Shown here piece after piece: positions 5,419-6,030 of a stretch of DNA of 6,030 nucleotides. Under the pieces are notes generated by a model. It ran no database searches and was not told the origin of the DNA. It saw only the letters and a list, made by a program, of their open reading frames with translations. The DNA comes from Tannerella sp. GTDB lineage: Bacteria; Bacteroidota; Bacteroidia; Bacteroidales; Tannerellaceae. Location of the stretch: NCBI GenBank assembly GCA_031288935.1, contig JAITQL010000134.1:1-6030 (forward strand), read 5' to 3'. The position numbers and the translations under genes were made by a program. Numbering within the stretch: the first letter of the stretch is position 1; each line of letters opens with the position of its first letter.

Positions 5419-6030
5419 GGCAGGCATTATCGGCGGCGCGGGATATACGGCCGGAGAACTGATTCGCCTGCTGATCCGTCATCCGGACGTCGCCGTCGCG
5501 TTTGTGAACAGCAACAGCCATGCGGGAAGCAGGATCGAGGAGGTACACGCCGGACTGTACGGCGAAACCGGCCTTGTCTTTACGCAAGACCTGCCGCTGG
5601 AGGAGATCGACGTACTGTTTTGCTGTTCGGCACATGGCGACACGCGGAAATTCCTGGACGCCCATCCGGTACCGGACACGGTGAAAATCATCGACCTGAG
5701 TACGGACTACCGGATGGCTTCGCCGGAGCATGACTTTGTGTACGGCCTTCCGGAACTGAACCGCCAGGCCATCCGAGGGGCGCGCCACGTAGCGAATCCG
5801 GGCTGCTTTGCGACCTGCATACAGCTGGCGATATTGCCACTGGCCGGACATGCGCTGCTGACGGACGACGTGCACGTACATGCGATCACCGGTTCAACGG
5901 GCGCAGGCGTCAAACCCACTGAAACATCGCATTTCAGCTGGCGGAATGATAACATTTCCATCTATAAGCCGTTTACGCATCAGCATCTGGACGAAATCAG
6001 GCAAAGCCTGACACGCCTGCAGCCTCATTT
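5411..6030 (+). CDS. argC: N-acyl-gamma-glutamyl-phosphate reductase ArgC, partial (C-terminus beyond window)
   Basis: This NADPH enzyme reduces N-acetyl- (or N-succinyl-) glutamyl phosphate to the semialdehyde in arginine biosynthesis. 206 residues of an expected 310-340 are present. The Rossmann loop is GIIGGAGYTAGEL (5-17), and the dinucleotide domain continues through VLFCCSAHGDT (69-78) and IIDLSTDYR (93-101). YGLPELNR (111-118) is the typical linker. The catalytic cysteine is C132 in ANPGCFAT (128-135). AITGSTGAGVKPT (158-170) and the histidine-rich YKPFTHQHLDEI (185-196) belong to the catalytic domain. The start ATG 5411 overlaps the end of argG by 8 bases, in a different reading frame. 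If this lineage follows the Bacteroides fragilis succinyl route, the substrate would be the succinylated form; the sequence alone does not decide this. Confidence 0.96.
   Translation, partial: MIRAGIIGGAGYTAGELIRLLIRHPDVAVAFVNSNSHAGSRIEEVHAGLYGETGLVFTQDLPLEEIDVLFCCSAHGDTRKFLDAHPVPDTVKIIDLSTDYRMASPEHDFVYGLPELNRQAIRGARHVANPGCFATCIQLAILPLAGHALLTDDVHVHAITGSTGAGVKPTETSHFSWRNDNISIYKPFTHQHLDEIRQSLTRLQPH

Noticed and set aside
4291..5427. Long minus-strand open frame (378 residues) opposite argG
   Set aside because: It is exactly antisense to a certain argG, shows no protein-family features, and is explained by the GC-rich third positions of argG codons.

Overview
The window looks like part of a chromosome from the Bacteroidota, most likely order Bacteroidales. 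The evidence is an ECF sigma factor overlapping a membrane protein with a TonB-type C-terminus, a DUF4251 protein, an argR-GNAT-argG-argC arginine cluster, and promoter -7 elements of the TAnnTTTG type instead of TATAAT. The genes are moderately GC-rich and the intergenic regions are clearly AT-rich. Genus cannot be decided from the sequence.

Left part (1-736): a minus-strand gene cut by the window edge encodes the ATPase of a FecE/BtuD-type metal or metal-chelate ABC importer. The 150-base gap separating it from the divergent sigma factor gene carries two perfect inverted repeats. Centre-left (737-2277): an ECF-type sigma factor gene overlaps by 4 bases a gene for a one-pass membrane protein. 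That protein has a short basic cytoplasmic N-terminus, a Pro/Ala/Glu-rich periplasmic stretch and a TonB-like C-terminal domain. It is probably the regulator of its sigma partner, possibly combined with an energy-transducing or sensing domain. A DUF4251 secreted protein gene converges on it (2321-2824, minus). The 43-base gap between them is filled mostly by a tandem 8-base repeat.

Right part (3090-6030): argR, a GNAT acyltransferase gene, argG and the start of argC lie on the plus strand with gaps of 26 and 38 bases and an 8-base overlap, which fits one arginine operon. ArgR would sense arginine and repress. Two sequences close to the Escherichia coli ARG box bracket a perfect Bacteroidota -7 element just before argR, so the operon is probably autoregulated. 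The GNAT protein sits where the first enzyme of the pathway (N-acetyl- or N-succinylglutamate synthase) would be expected and is a good candidate for that role. It carries four cysteines near its C-terminus that could bind a metal. ArgC reduces the acylated glutamyl phosphate and ArgG makes argininosuccinate from citrulline. No RNA genes, CRISPR arrays, insertion sequences or phage genes were seen.
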